Of a stretch of DNA of 64,000 nucleotides, positions 1-8,654 are shown in pieces (position 1 is the first letter of the stretch; each line of letters starts with the position of its first letter). A program made the translations under genes and the position numbers. The notes beneath the pieces are model-generated. The model was not told where the DNA came from and did no database searches. It saw only the letters and a list, made by a program, of their open reading frames with translations. Origin of the DNA: CAWAMD01 sp963783045 (GTDB lineage Bacteria; Actinomycetota; Nitriliruptoria; Nitriliruptorales; Nitriliruptoraceae); assembly GCA_963783045.1 (NCBI GenBank), contig CAWAMD010000011.1:45896-109895 (forward strand). The letters run 5' to 3'.

Positions 1-379
1 GACGGAGGTCGGTGAGATCCTCGACGACGTGAGGCTGCGAGAGGTCGAGCACGCACGCGCAGGCAACCTCTCCCACGGCGACCAGCGGGCGCTCGAGCTG
101 GCGATCAGCCTGGCGCTCGAACCGAAGCTGCTCCTGCTCGACGAGCCCACAGCCGGCATGGCGCCCGAGGAGACGCGACGGACGATGGACCTCGTTCGCC
201 GGATCGCGGCCGACCGGGCCCTCACGGTGCTGTTCTGCGAGCACGACATGGAGGTCGTGTTCGGCACCGCGGACCGCATCCTCGTGATGCACCAGGGCCG
301 CCCCCTCGCCGAGGGGACACCCGACGAGGTCCGCAGCGACCCCGAGGTCAAGCGCGTCTACCTGGGGAGCGACGAGTGA
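1..379 (+). CDS. livG: ABC transporter ATP-binding protein, LivG type (5' end outside window)
   Basis: This is the C-terminal part of a branched-chain amino acid-type ABC ATPase that would energise import of a hydrophobic amino acid or similar substrate at the inner face of the membrane. The frame is open from base 2, so the gene starts upstream of the window. Visible are the LivG form of the signature (LSHGDQ instead of LSGGQ), Walker B LLLLDEPTAGM and the H-loop CEHDM. The Walker A motif is outside the window. Its stop overlaps the next gene (GTGATG), which encodes the paired LivF ATPase. The family is clear; the substrate is not shown by the sequence. Confidence 0.93.
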   Translation, partial: TEVGEILDDVRLREVEHARAGNLSHGDQRALELAISLALEPKLLLLDEPTAGMAPEETRRTMDLVRRIAADRALTVLFCEHDMEVVFGTADRILVMHQGRPLAEGTPDEVRSDPEVKRVYLGSDE

Positions 380-1074
380 TGCTGACCGTCCGCGGACTCA
401 ACGCCTACTACGGCGCCAGCCACGTCCTGCACGACCTGTCCATGGAGGTCCGGCAGGGCGAGCTCGTCGCGCTGCTCGGCCGGAACGGCGCCGGCAAGAC
501 CACGACGTTCGCCGCCCTCATGGGGCTGGTGACGACCCGCAGCGGCGAGATCGTGGTCGGCGACGAGCGGCTCGACGACCGCTCCACCTACCGCCGGTCG
601 CGGGCGGGCCTGAGCCTGGTGCCCTCCGGCGCGCGGGTCTTCGCGAACCTCACCGTGCGCGAGAACCTCGAGGTGGTGCGCGCCAGGTCGGTCGACGAGG
701 GCGGCTGGACCATCACGCGGGTCTACGAGGCGTTTCCGAAGCTCGGGGACCTGCGGGAGGCCATGGCCGGGAACCTCTCGGGCGGCGAGCGGCAGATGCT
801 GGCCGTCGGTCGCGGGCTCATGGCGAACCCGAAGGTGCTGCTCCTCGACGAGCCCTCCGAAGGGCTCGCCCCGGTCGTGCTGCAGGAGATCGGGCGACTC
901 ATGAAACGCCTCCGCGAGACCGGACTCACGATGGTCCTCGCCGAGCAGAACCACCGGTGGGCGCTGCGCTACGCCGATCGCGCCTACCTCATCGAGAAGG
1001 GCCAGATCCGTCACGAGGCGGCTGCCGACGAGCTCGAGGGCAGCGAGGCGCTGCAGCGCTACCTGGGTGTGTAG
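379..1074 (+). CDS. livF: ABC transporter ATP-binding protein, LivF type
   Basis: This is the second ATPase of the branched-chain amino acid-type importer, 231 residues and full length. Walker A (GRNGAGKTTT) lies near residue 36, the signature LSGGERQML near 134, Walker B VLLLDEPSEGLAP near 154, and the LivF-type H-loop AEQNHRW near 189. The ATG at 379 overlaps the livG stop; a GTG at 376 is an alternative start one codon earlier. The overlap means translational coupling. An acyl-CoA ligase follows 30 bp downstream on the same strand. This suggests that the transporter feeds a carboxylic or aromatic acid pathway rather than plain amino acid uptake, but that is inference. Confidence 0.94.
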   Translation: MLTVRGLNAYYGASHVLHDLSMEVRQGELVALLGRNGAGKTTTFAALMGLVTTRSGEIVVGDERLDDRSTYRRSRAGLSLVPSGARVFANLTVRENLEVVRARSVDEGGWTITRVYEAFPKLGDLREAMAGNLSGGERQMLAVGRGLMANPKVLLLDEPSEGLAPVVLQEIGRLMKRLRETGLTMVLAEQNHRWALRYADRAYLIEKGQIRHEAAADELEGSEALQRYLGV

Positions 1075-1104
1075 GGCCGCGCTGCCGGCCGCGAAGGAGA
1101 CGAC

Positions 1105-2727
1105 GTGACCATCCCGGGCCTCATGCAGAACACCCCCCTGACGCTGCACTCGATCTTCGAGCGCATGCGGACCCTGTACGCCGACGGGCAGGTGATCGCG
1201 CCCGAGGGACGGTTCACCTACGGCGAGCTCGCCGACCGGATCCTGCGGCTGTGCACCGCGCTGACCGACGACCTCGGCGTGCGACCGGGCGACCGGGTCG
1301 CGACCTTCGCCTACAACTCGGCGCGTCACTTCGAGCTGTACTGGGCCGTCCCGCTCGTCGGGGCGGTGCTGCACACGATCAACGTGCGGCTGCACGCCGA
1401 GCAGATCGCCTACATCGCGAACCATGCCGAAGATCGCGTGCTCTTCTTCGACGCCGAGCTCGGCGGGCAGGTCCGCGGCTTCGCGGACCGCCTCGGGACC
1501 GTCGAGGCCTACGTCCGGATGGGTGCCGACGCGGCGGGTGGCAGCGACGCGACGGCGCTGCCGAACCTGCACGACCACGACGAGCTGGTCGCCTCCTCGC
1601 AGCCGCTCGATCGGCTTCCCACCGTCGAGGACAGCGCCGCGATGGGCCTGTGCTACACGTCCGGGACGACCGGCATGCCGAAGGGCGTGCTGTACTCGCA
1701 CCGGGCCATGTGGCTGCACTCGCTCGCGGCCTCGATGGCCGACCACATCGGCCTGCGGGAGCTCGACCGGGTGTTCCCGATCGTCCCGATGTTCCACGCG
1801 TTCGCGTGGTCGCTGCCCTACGCCGCTCCCACGACCGGCGCCGACCTGGTCCTGCACGGGTCGGACAGCTCCGCGGAGCACCTCGCCGGCCTCATCGACG
1901 AGCACCGGATCACCGTCGCGGCCGGCGTCCCGACCATCTGGAAGATGTGTCTGCCGCTGCTCCGGGACGGCACCGCCGACCCGTCGTCGCTGCGCCTGGT
2001 CTTCGTCGGCGGCTCCGCCTCCCCGAAGGCGCTCATCGAGGCCTACGACGACCTCGGCATCGAGTACCTGCAGGTCTGGGGCATGACCGAGACCGGACCG
2101 CTGGCATCGGCCGCACGCCCGCGTCGGCGCCACCAGGGACTCGACCGCGACGCCCTGCTGACCGTGAAGGAGAAGACGGGGACGATCTTCGCGGGGCTCG
2201 AGGCCCGGATCACCGACCCGCAGGGCACGCCCCTGCCGTGGGACGGCGAGACCGTCGGCGAGCTCGAGGTCCGCGGGCCCTGGATCGCCTCCGCCTACTA
2301 CCGCAACGAGGACGCCCGGGACCGCTTCAACGACGGGTGGCTGCGCACCGGCAACGTCGCCTCCATGGAGTACGACGGGTTCTTCCGGATCGTGGACCGC
2401 GCGAAGGACCTGGTGAAGTCCGGGGGCGAGTGGATCTCGTCGGTCGAGCTCGAGGGCGAGATCCTCGCCCATCCGAAGGTCGCGGACGCCGCGGTCGTCG
2501 GGGTGCCGTCGCGCAAGTGGGACGAGCGCCCCGTCGCGCTCGTGGTGTCCGAGGACCCGGCCGATCCGCCGACGCTCGAGGAGATCCGCGCGTTCCTCGC
2601 CGACCGGGTGGCGAGGTGGTGGCTGCCCGACGAGCTGCGCGTCCTCGAGGAGATCCCGAAGACGAGCGTGGGCAAGATCGACAAGAAGGTCATCCGCGAC
2701 CAGCTCGGGGAGATGGTGCTCCCCTAG
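1105..2727 (+). CDS. Acyl-CoA synthetase (AMP-forming, FadD-like)
   Basis: This is a 540-residue member of the adenylate-forming family. It would activate a fatty or aromatic acid to an acyl-AMP and then to an acyl-CoA. The P-loop-like motif YTSGTTGMPKG lies near residues 183-193, WGMTETGP near 325, the hinge region RTGNVASMEYDGFFRIVDRAKD near 413, and the C-terminal catalytic lysine in SVGKIDKK near 525. The GTG start has AAGGAGA 5 bases upstream. It follows livF by 30 bp, probably in the same operon. The last 38 bases overlap the convergent sfsA gene. The exact chain length or substrate cannot be read from the sequence. Confidence 0.93.
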   Translation: MTIPGLMQNTPLTLHSIFERMRTLYADGQVIAPEGRFTYGELADRILRLCTALTDDLGVRPGDRVATFAYNSARHFELYWAVPLVGAVLHTINVRLHAEQIAYIANHAEDRVLFFDAELGGQVRGFADRLGTVEAYVRMGADAAGGSDATALPNLHDHDELVASSQPLDRLPTVEDSAAMGLCYTSGTTGMPKGVLYSHRAMWLHSLAASMADHIGLRELDRVFPIVPMFHAFAWSLPYAAPTTGADLVLHGSDSSAEHLAGLIDEHRITVAAGVPTIWKMCLPLLRDGTADPSSLRLVFVGGSASPKALIEAYDDLGIEYLQVWGMTETGPLASAARPRRRHQGLDRDALLTVKEKTGTIFAGLEARITDPQGTPLPWDGETVGELEVRGPWIASAYYRNEDARDRFNDGWLRTGNVASMEYDGFFRIVDRAKDLVKSGGEWISSVELEGEILAHPKVADAAVVGVPSRKWDERPVALVVSEDPADPPTLEEIRAFLADRVARWWLPDELRVLEEIPKTSVGKIDKKVIRDQLGEMVLP

Positions 2728-3439
2728 GATCCGCGCCGCCGTCACGGACCGGGATGGGGTCGCCCAGCGCCAGCCGCTCCTCGTCCACGTCGCAGGCGAA
2801 GGCGACGACGTGCACGCCGGCGCGGCGGGCATCGCGGACGGCGTCGACCCAGGCAGCGTCGGCCGGCGCGGCGAGGTCCAGGACCTCGGCATCGGCCCGC
2901 TGCACGACGAACGTCACGGCGGCCGCGTCACCGGCCCGGGCCATCGTCGCGAGTGCCGCGAGATGTGCCACCCCGCGGGTCGACGGCGTGCCGGACAGCG
3001 GTGCCACACCGCCCCGGGCGCGACTCAGCGACTTCACCTCGACGACGGCGGACCGGCCATCGTCGAGCTCGACGGCGAGGTCGAAACGGTGGGAGGTGTG
3101 GGTGACCTCACGACGCACGGCACGTGCCGGCGGCCAGCCCGGCAGCGCACCGCCGGCCTCCAGGTGGCCCGCGACGAGAGCGGACGCGCGGCTGGCCTCG
3201 AGCGAGACCCACGTGCCGTCCCAGACGCGGGTGACCGTCCAGCGCGTGCGGCGGTGGGGGTCGTCGCTGTGCTCGGCGACGAGGGTCGCGCCGGGCACGA
3301 GCACGTCGGTCAGTCTCGCGGTGTTCGGCAGGTAGGCGGTCACCCGCTGGCCCGTGGTGCGCTCGACGCGGACGACGAACCGGTTCTCGCGCGCGACGAA
3401 CCGGACGCGCTCGGTCCGTCGCATGCCCGCGATCGTCAT
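2690..3439 (-). CDS. sfsA: SfsA family protein
   Basis: This is a 249-residue SfsA-family protein. The Escherichia coli family member was described as a sugar fermentation stimulation protein with nuclease-like or DNA-binding features. The conserved core is visible: RFVARENRFVVRVE near the N-terminus, the segment FDLAVELDDG, EVKSLSRA, and near the end AAAVTFVVQRAD. These match the D...ExK arrangement of the family. I start at ATG 3439; ATG 3424 is a second option. The C-terminus runs about 12 residues beyond the usual end and overlaps the acyl-CoA ligase by 38 bases. A lipoprotein gene is divergent, with about 80 bp between starts. Confidence 0.85.
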   Translation of the reverse strand: MTIAGMRRTERVRFVARENRFVVRVERTTGQRVTAYLPNTARLTDVLVPGATLVAEHSDDPHRRTRWTVTRVWDGTWVSLEASRASALVAGHLEAGGALPGWPPARAVRREVTHTSHRFDLAVELDDGRSAVVEVKSLSRARGGVAPLSGTPSTRGVAHLAALATMARAGDAAAVTFVVQRADAEVLDLAAPADAAWVDAVRDARRAGVHVVAFACDVDEERLALGDPIPVRDGGADPRGAPSPRAGRG

Positions 3440-3520
3440 GCCGGCCGCGCCGGTCGCCTCTGGTCGCGGCGTCGCGCGCGTGGAGAATCGATGGTGAGGC
3501 CCTCCCTGAGAGGAGTCGTC

Positions 3521-3790
3521 ATGAGAAGGATGCGGGCGATCGCCGCGGTCCTCGCGGTGCTCGGCGTCGTGCTGACCGGCTGCGGTGGCGACAGCGGCAC
3601 CACGGCCGACCAGACCGACCCGGGGATCGCCAACCCGGCGTCCGTCTACTGCGAGGAGCAGGGCGGCACGGTCGAGATCGAGACGGCCGGCGACGGTAGC
3701 CAGTCCGGCACCTGCGTGCTCGAGGACGGCACCCGCGTCGACGAGTGGGAGTACTACCGCCAGCACAACCCGGACGCACCGAGCAGCTGA
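3521..3790 (+). CDS. Small DUF333-like lipoprotein
   Basis: This is an 89-residue exported lipoprotein. MRRM is followed by a hydrophobic stretch ending in the lipobox LTGC, so the cysteine at about residue 22 would be lipidated and the mature protein anchored outside the membrane. The mature part carries the DUF333 pattern: NPASVYCEEQGG, a Gly-rich turn, then a second Cys in TCVLEDG and the closing EWEYYR. The two cysteines may form a disulfide. GAGAGGAG sits 6 bases before the ATG. The function of DUF333 is not established. Confidence 0.85.
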   Translation: MRRMRAIAAVLAVLGVVLTGCGGDSGTTADQTDPGIANPASVYCEEQGGTVEIETAGDGSQSGTCVLEDGTRVDEWEYYRQHNPDAPSS

Positions 3791-3826
3791 GCGCGTCCGC
3801 GCGCCCACGACGCCCGGCACATCCAC

Positions 3827-4903
3827 TCACGAGCGGCCGCCACCGCCGCGGGAGCGGTTCTGCTGCATGCGCTCGCGGGCCCGGTCGCTCAGCTCGTCCA
3901 TGCGCTCACGGGCCTGCTCGCCCAGCTCGTCCATGCGCTCACGGGCCTGCTCGCCCAGCTCGTCGAAGCGTTCGCGCGCCTGCTCGCTCAGCGCCTCCGC
4001 TCGGGCGCGTGACCGGGCCGCGAGGTCCTCCGTCGCCGCGACCGCGCGCTCGCGCGCCTCGGCGACCCGTTCCTCGATCGCACGCTCCTCCGCGAACCGC
4101 GCCATGCGATCACGGGCGTGCGCGACGGCCTCCGCCATGCTCGCCCGGTACCGCTCGAGGTGCTCGCGGGCGGTTGCCGTCGGCGACGCGGGCTGGGCGT
4201 AGGGCGGCCACCACCGGGCGCCGGGCTCCGCCTGCGGGTAGGAGGTCCGCAGCTGGGCGCTGCGGTCGAGCATCGTCGCCGCGATCCGCCCCGTCAGCGA
4301 GGCCGCATCCTCGTTCTCCCAGGAGCGCAGCAGGTCCAGGCGGACCGTCACGAGCACCCCGCGGTCCGGCATCCGCACGACCGGTGAGAACCCCCGCTGC
4401 GCACCGAAGTGGGTGACGACGAGCACGTCGACGCCCGCTTCCAGCGCCAGGCGTGCCGCACCGTGCCGGAGCGGCAGCAGCGAGCCGTCGTGGGTGACCG
4501 TGCCCTCGGGCGCGATCATGATCGTGCCGCCCTCCTTCAGGCGGGCCACGGCGGCGTCGTAGGCGCGTTCCCGCGCCTCGTCGTCCGACCGCGAGACCGG
4601 GATCGCGCCGGCGCCGCGGGCGAGCGGCCCGAGCACCGGCACGTCGAAGATCTCGGCTTTGGCGAGCGGCTGGCACCAGTGGCCGAGCCCCCGCCAGACG
4701 GTCCCGGCAACGAGGAACGGGTCGACGTTCGAGGTGTGGTTGAACACCACGACGAGCGGCTTGCTCGGTGGCGGCAGCTCGTCCGGTCGGTGGGCCAGGA
4801 CCCGCCAGGCGAAGGGCCGCCGCAGGAGCCAGAGCACCGCACCGAGCACGAGCCGCCACGGCCAGGGGGGCCCGGCCTCGGGAGGCCGCCGAGCGCCGGC
4901 CAC
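3827..4903 (-). CDS. PlsC-like 1-acylglycerol-phosphate acyltransferase with C-terminal 11-residue repeats
   Basis: This is a 358-residue protein in two parts. Residues about 1-230 form a lysophosphatidic acid acyltransferase domain with the catalytic HX4D motif (NHTSNVD) and the EGT motif (APEGTVTHDG). It would acylate a glycerolipid at the inner leaflet; a hydrophobic segment (LVLGAVLWLLRRPF) precedes the catalytic motif. The last 110 residues are charged and helical and contain at least four near-identical 11-residue units of the type EQARERMDELG, predicting a long amphipathic helix. The GTG start at 4903 has AAAGGA 6 bases upstream. The helical tail is unusual for this family. Confidence 0.85.
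   Translation of the reverse strand: MAGARRPPEAGPPWPWRLVLGAVLWLLRRPFAWRVLAHRPDELPPPSKPLVVVFNHTSNVDPFLVAGTVWRGLGHWCQPLAKAEIFDVPVLGPLARGAGAIPVSRSDDEARERAYDAAVARLKEGGTIMIAPEGTVTHDGSLLPLRHGAARLALEAGVDVLVVTHFGAQRGFSPVVRMPDRGVLVTVRLDLLRSWENEDAASLTGRIAATMLDRSAQLRTSYPQAEPGARWWPPYAQPASPTATAREHLERYRASMAEAVAHARDRMARFAEERAIEERVAEARERAVAATEDLAARSRARAEALSEQARERFDELGEQARERMDELGEQARERMDELSDRARERMQQNRSRGGGGRS
3866..3990 (-). repeat. 33-bp in-frame tandem repeat encoding 11-residue helix units
   Basis: About four copies of a 33-bp unit (two almost identical) encode the EQARERMDELG-type repeats at the C-terminus of the acyltransferase. An 11-residue period suits a right-handed coiled coil or a membrane-surface helix. 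Confidence 0.8.
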
Positions 4904-5120
4904 CGGGAGTCCTTTCTCTGCGCGGCCCACCAGCCGTGGGCCCGGCACAGAACCTAGGCGCCTCGGCCCCGCCGGGTGGTCGTTTCGCGGGTGGGGCCAG
5001 GCCGTCCGCTGCACGGCGCGTCGCGGCGCCGTACCTCGTGGGACCGCTCCCGGCGGATCGCTAGGGTCCGTCGCCGGGAGCGAACGGGCCCGGCTTCGGG
5101 GCAGATGGGGAGGCAGCACC

Positions 5121-5894
5121 ATGGCGTCGCACGACCTGGCCGGGACGGTACGCGCCAACTGGCTGCATGCGTTCGGCCTGCTGGCGCAGCATGTCGCCGG
5201 CGGGTCGACAAGGCGCTTCGGTCCCGTCCTGGCGGCGTTCAGTCGAACGCCGATCCCGTTCTTCAACGAGCTCTTCGCCCTCGAGGACACGCCGACGGGC
5301 ACCTCGCTCGAGGAGTCGCTGGCGTGGGCCAGGCAGCAGGGTTGCCCGTTCGCGGTGACGACCCCCGAACGCGTCCCGCCGGCGCTCGACGCGACGCTGC
5401 GGCACCACGGTCTCGTCGCCGCCGCCGAGATGGTCCCCGGGATGGTGCTCTCCCCGATCGGCGAGCTCGCCGACCCACCGGCGTCGCTGGAGGTCGAGCG
5501 GGTGCACGCAACGGCGGGACTCGAGGCCGTCGCGGAGGTCTCGGCGGAGGCGTTCGAGATCCCCCCGGACCTGTCCCGCACCCTCACACCGGCGTCGCTC
5601 CTCGACGACGCCGACATCGCGGTCTTCCTCGGCCGCCGCGACGGCGACCCGGTCGCGTGCGCCATGATGATCCGGTCGGGAGCGACGGCCGGGGTCTACA
5701 ACGTCGCCGTCACCGACCGGGCACGCCGGCGCGGCTTCGGCGCGGCGATGAGCGCAGCCGCCGTCCGGGCCGGGGCCGAGGCGGGCTGCACGCTGGCGGT
5801 GCTGCAGGCCAGCGAGATGGGGCTCCCCGTCTACGAGCGCATGGGGTTCGAGATCGTCGACCGCTACCGGCAGTACGTCGACGAGGGCGAGTAG
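5121..5894 (+). CDS. GNAT family N-acetyltransferase
   Basis: This is a 257-residue protein with a GNAT domain in its second half. The acetyl-CoA-binding signature appears as RARRRGFGAAMSAAAV (the R/QxxGxG/A loop in degenerate form) near residues 195-210. It is followed by LQASEMGLPVYERMGF, the usual closing strand and helix of the family. The first half is family-variable and may bind the acceptor. ATG 5121 has GGGGAGG 7 bases upstream. It is divergent from the acyltransferase gene with a 217-bp gap. The acceptor is unknown. Confidence 0.85.
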   Translation: MASHDLAGTVRANWLHAFGLLAQHVAGGSTRRFGPVLAAFSRTPIPFFNELFALEDTPTGTSLEESLAWARQQGCPFAVTTPERVPPALDATLRHHGLVAAAEMVPGMVLSPIGELADPPASLEVERVHATAGLEAVAEVSAEAFEIPPDLSRTLTPASLLDDADIAVFLGRRDGDPVACAMMIRSGATAGVYNVAVTDRARRRGFGAAMSAAAVRAGAEAGCTLAVLQASEMGLPVYERMGFEIVDRYRQYVDEGE

Positions 5895-5902
5895 CGCACC
5901 GG

Positions 5903-6040
5903 CCGCGTGTCCGGCCGCGGTGTCCGGCCTCGGTGTCCAGCCGCGGTGCCCGGCCGCGTTGTCCGGCCGCGGTGTCCAGCCGCGGTGCCCGGCCGCGGTG
6001 TCCAGCCGCGGTGCCCGGCCGCGGTGCCCACACGCGCACC
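5903..6040. repeat. GC-rich short tandem repeat (about 12-bp units)
   Basis: About eleven imperfect copies of a 12-13 bp unit (GGTGTCCGGCCGC and GGTGCCCGGCCGC variants) fill most of the 300-bp gap after the GNAT gene. No credible gene lies in the gap. The repeats are nearly self-complementary and could fold strongly, so they may also stop transcription. Confidence 0.75.
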
Positions 6041-6194
6041 CTCGCCGGTGTCCCGCCGCGCCCCGCGCCGCCTCAACGTGCGCACCCCGCACGAATGGTG
6101 GTAGTTACATCACTGTCAGTCATGTTCGTGTCACACCCCGCGGGCATCCTCGAACGCGTCAGGACACCGCCAGCCGCGCAGAGGGGATGGACAC

Positions 6195-6593
6195 ATGCAG
6201 CGAGAGACGACGACAGCGAGCCATCGGCAGACGAACGAGCTGCTCTCCGGCTGCCGGCGCGTGGAGCGGACGTTCGGTGACGACGAGCTCGCCGAGGTCG
6301 CCCGCAGCGACCGTGCGCTGCTGCGGGCCGCGACCTCCCGGCGTTCCTGTCTCGCCAAGCGTCGCGTCGGGAGGCGGACGGCCCGACGCGACGCCCGATG
6401 CCTCCGCGAACGGGGGGAGCGGGTGCATGCCTACGCGTGCAACCGCTGCGGAGGGTGGCACGTGGGTCACGATCCTGTGACCCACGTGCCCATCCCTCGT
6501 CCGGCCGGTGACGCCCGAGCGACCGTCCCCCTCCCCCGGCGGGACGCCGTGTCGCGGCCTGCTCGCGACGGTCGCGGGACGGCACGACCGTGA
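6195..6593 (+). CDS. Small zinc-ribbon-like hypothetical protein
   Basis: This is a 132-residue protein. A basic helix-rich N-terminal half is followed by HAYACNRCGGWHVGH near residues 78-92. That CxxC plus WHxGH pattern is common in small actinobacterial and phage proteins that fold as a zinc knuckle, with an earlier cysteine (SCLAKRR near residue 52) possibly completing the site. GAGGGG precedes the ATG. The stop overlaps the next start (GTGA), so the two are probably co-translated. The last 35 residues are Pro/Arg-rich and may be poorly conserved. I do not know its function. Confidence 0.6.
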   Translation: MQRETTTASHRQTNELLSGCRRVERTFGDDELAEVARSDRALLRAATSRRSCLAKRRVGRRTARRDARCLRERGERVHAYACNRCGGWHVGHDPVTHVPIPRPAGDARATVPLPRRDAVSRPARDGRGTARP

Positions 6594-6964
6594 CCGCCGC
6601 GAAGGAGCCACGACGCCCGAAGCCCTGCCGGAGCTACGCGCCGGGCCACACCGTCCACCCCATCCAGTGGAAGAAGGGCAGCACGGATCCGGGCACGAAG
6701 GTGCGCGGACGGATCCTCGACATCGACGACGAGCAGCTCGTGGTCGTCGTCGCTGGCGAGCGCCTCGCGTTCCGCAATCACGACCTCGACCGGGCGCGTG
6801 ACCTGCTCGAGGTGGTCGGGCCCGAGGTCGACCTGCAGACGCGCTGGTCGCTGCTGTGGTTCGGCTCGTCCCTGGTCAGCATCAGTCCGGCCGACCGCGG
6901 TGCGCTGGCACCATGCCGACCCGAGGGACCCGGGGAGGGCGGGTTCCTGGTGCGGCCGTCGTAG
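6590..6964 (+). CDS. Hypothetical protein
   Basis: This is a 124-residue protein whose GTG start overlaps the stop of the zinc-ribbon gene. The N-terminal 25 residues are basic. Residues about 30-65 form a beta-rich segment (RGRILDIDDEQLVVVVAGERLAFRNHD) that looks like a small barrel with a strongly hydrophobic strand. The C-terminus is Pro/Gly-rich. I recognise no family. The coupling to the upstream gene suggests a shared role. Confidence 0.5.
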   Translation: MTAAKEPRRPKPCRSYAPGHTVHPIQWKKGSTDPGTKVRGRILDIDDEQLVVVVAGERLAFRNHDLDRARDLLEVVGPEVDLQTRWSLLWFGSSLVSISPADRGALAPCRPEGPGEGGFLVRPS

Positions 6965-7080
6965 GCGCCGCGGCAGGCCCGCGCGTCGACATCCACCCGG
7001 GCCCGGCATCGGCCTCCTCCGACGTCGGTCGCCGCGATGCGCCACACTGACGGCCGACACGATCGACGAGGGAGCGGACG

Positions 7081-7749
7081 GTGAGCCGGCAGGAGGCGAC
7101 CATCCTCGGGATCCCGCCGGATCCGGCGGCGGTGTGTCGGGCACTCGCCTACGCGGCCGAGGCACATGGCGGCCAGCTGCGCAAGGGCACGCAGGTGCCC
7201 TACCTCTCCCACCTCCTGTCGGTCGCGGCGCTGACGATGGAGCACGGCGGCACCACGATCCAGTGCCAGGCCGCCGCCCTGCACGACGTCGTCGAGGACT
7301 GCGGCGGACAGCCGCGGCTCGACAACGTCCGCGCCACCTTCGGCGACGAGGTGGCAGCCATCGTCCATGCCCTGTCGGACGCCGCGCCGCCGGCCGGCGA
7401 ACACAAGCCACCGTGGCGGCCCCGCAAGGAGGCCTACCTGCAGCACCTCTACGAGCTCGTCGCCGACGGCCACGCAGCGGTGCTGGTCTCGGCGTGCGAC
7501 AAGCTCCACAACGCCGAGGCGATCGTCGCCGACGCGACCGACCCCGACGGCGAGCCGGGCCTGGCCGTGTTCGACCGGTTCTCGGCGTCCCCGGCGGACA
7601 CCGCCTGGTACTACCGCGGACTCCGGCGCGCGCTGGTCGAGGCGGATCTGCCGGGACGGCTGGTCGACCGCTTCACGGCCGCCGTCAACCGGCTCGACGA
7701 GCTGGCGCGCCGAGCGGACCCCGAGAACGCCGGCCGGGCGCTGGAGTAG
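7081..7749 (+). CDS. HD-domain phosphohydrolase (RelA/SpoT-type)
   Basis: This is a 222-residue stand-alone HD hydrolase resembling the hydrolase domain of RelA/SpoT and small Mesh1-like enzymes. The metal-binding residues are visible: H in YLSHLLSVA, HD in ALHDVVED, and the downstream D in ACDKLHNAEA. It would hydrolyse a nucleotide such as (p)ppGpp, but no synthetase domain is present and the substrate is not proven. GTG 7081 follows GGGAGCG. It is convergent with the membrane protein gene, ending 5 bp before that gene's stop. Confidence 0.85.
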   Translation: MSRQEATILGIPPDPAAVCRALAYAAEAHGGQLRKGTQVPYLSHLLSVAALTMEHGGTTIQCQAAALHDVVEDCGGQPRLDNVRATFGDEVAAIVHALSDAAPPAGEHKPPWRPRKEAYLQHLYELVADGHAAVLVSACDKLHNAEAIVADATDPDGEPGLAVFDRFSASPADTAWYYRGLRRALVEADLPGRLVDRFTAAVNRLDELARRADPENAGRALE

Positions 7750-7754
7750 GGCGG

Positions 7755-8291
7755 TCAGGCCCGCAGCACGGGCGAGCGCGCCGACGGCGCCGGGGTCGCC
7801 GCGGCGTTGCCGCGAGCAGCCGGACCGGCAGCGGTCGCGGCGCGATGCTCCGCCCGCAGCAGGAGCACCATCGACGGGATCATCACGATGATCCAGATGG
7901 TCTCGATCCAGCCGAAGAGCCACAGGGCGGCGTAGAACCCGATCACGCCGACGTAACCGAGCTGCGTGCGCCGCCCACCCGTGAGGCTCAGCACGCCGAC
8001 GGTCGCCTCGAAGACGAGCAGCAGGCCGATGAACAGCAGCTGGTTCGGACCGACGACGCTCCGCCACGTGTCGGTGACCCAGGCGAAGTGCGCGGGGTCG
8101 GCGAAGTCCGTGTAGTCAACGTCCGTGGCGAGGTTGACGGCGTGCATCAGCGCCCCGCCGATGACGAAGAGGACACCGACCGCTACGCGCCCGGTGTTGC
8201 GGGCGCGGCGGCTCCGGTGTGCGAACACCGCCGAGACGAGGGTCACCGCCCCGCACAGCACCCACACGATCGGCCAGAACGGGCTCCCCAT
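7755..8291 (-). CDS. Four-helix integral membrane protein
   Basis: This is a 178-residue membrane protein with about four transmembrane segments: PIVWVLCGAVTLVSAVF; VAVGVLFVIGGALMHAV; LLFIGLLLVFEATVGVL; VGVIGFYAALWLFGWI, continuing into a further hydrophobic stretch. The tail is Ala/Pro-rich. ATG 8291 has AGGAGG 8 bases upstream; the GTG two codons earlier is too close to that site. No family with a known function is recognised. The pattern resembles small DoxX-like or unnamed actinobacterial membrane proteins. Confidence 0.75.
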   Translation of the reverse strand: MGSPFWPIVWVLCGAVTLVSAVFAHRSRRARNTGRVAVGVLFVIGGALMHAVNLATDVDYTDFADPAHFAWVTDTWRSVVGPNQLLFIGLLLVFEATVGVLSLTGGRRTQLGYVGVIGFYAALWLFGWIETIWIIVMIPSMVLLLRAEHRAATAAGPAARGNAAATPAPSARSPVLRA

Positions 8292-8457
8292 GGTCACCGC
8301 CTCCTGCGTCGGCTCGTCACCTCGATCGACGCAGCAACGGGGTGTGGTGACCAGGGCTCAGCGACCCGGACGGCGGGGTCCCTGTGGACCGAAGAAGAGC
8401 GCGGGCGGACGCCGGTCCCCGTTCCGGGCCGTGGTGGGCACGGCGGGATACCGTGTC

Positions 8458-8550
8458 GGCGCCAGCGTCAGTAGCGGCGTCGGGGGGCCAGCGTCATTGG
8501 CGGCGCGGGCACCAGCGTCATTGGCGGCGTGGGCACCAGTGTCGGTGGCC
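8458..8550. repeat. Imperfect 24-bp tandem repeat in a 363-bp gene-free gap
   Basis: Three to four copies of a 24-bp unit (CGGCGTGGGCACCAGCGTCA followed by TTGG) lie between the membrane protein and the secreted nuclease gene. A shorter relative (GTGGGCACCAGTG) recurs at about 8570. The rest of 8292-8654 shows no gene that I can support. Confidence 0.65.
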
Positions 8551-8654
8551 GCGTGTGCGGGTGACCGAGTGGGCACCAGTGCCGACGGCCGCCACGAGGG
8601 GCTTGACGCCGCGGTGACTCACCAGCCGCTGCTGGCGTCGTTCGGGGGTACGGG

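Noticed and set aside
358..2892. Long open minus-strand frame opposite the livF and acyl-CoA ligase genes
   Set aside because: It is antisense to two well-conserved genes and shows no family motif. GC-rich codon structure leaves such frames open.
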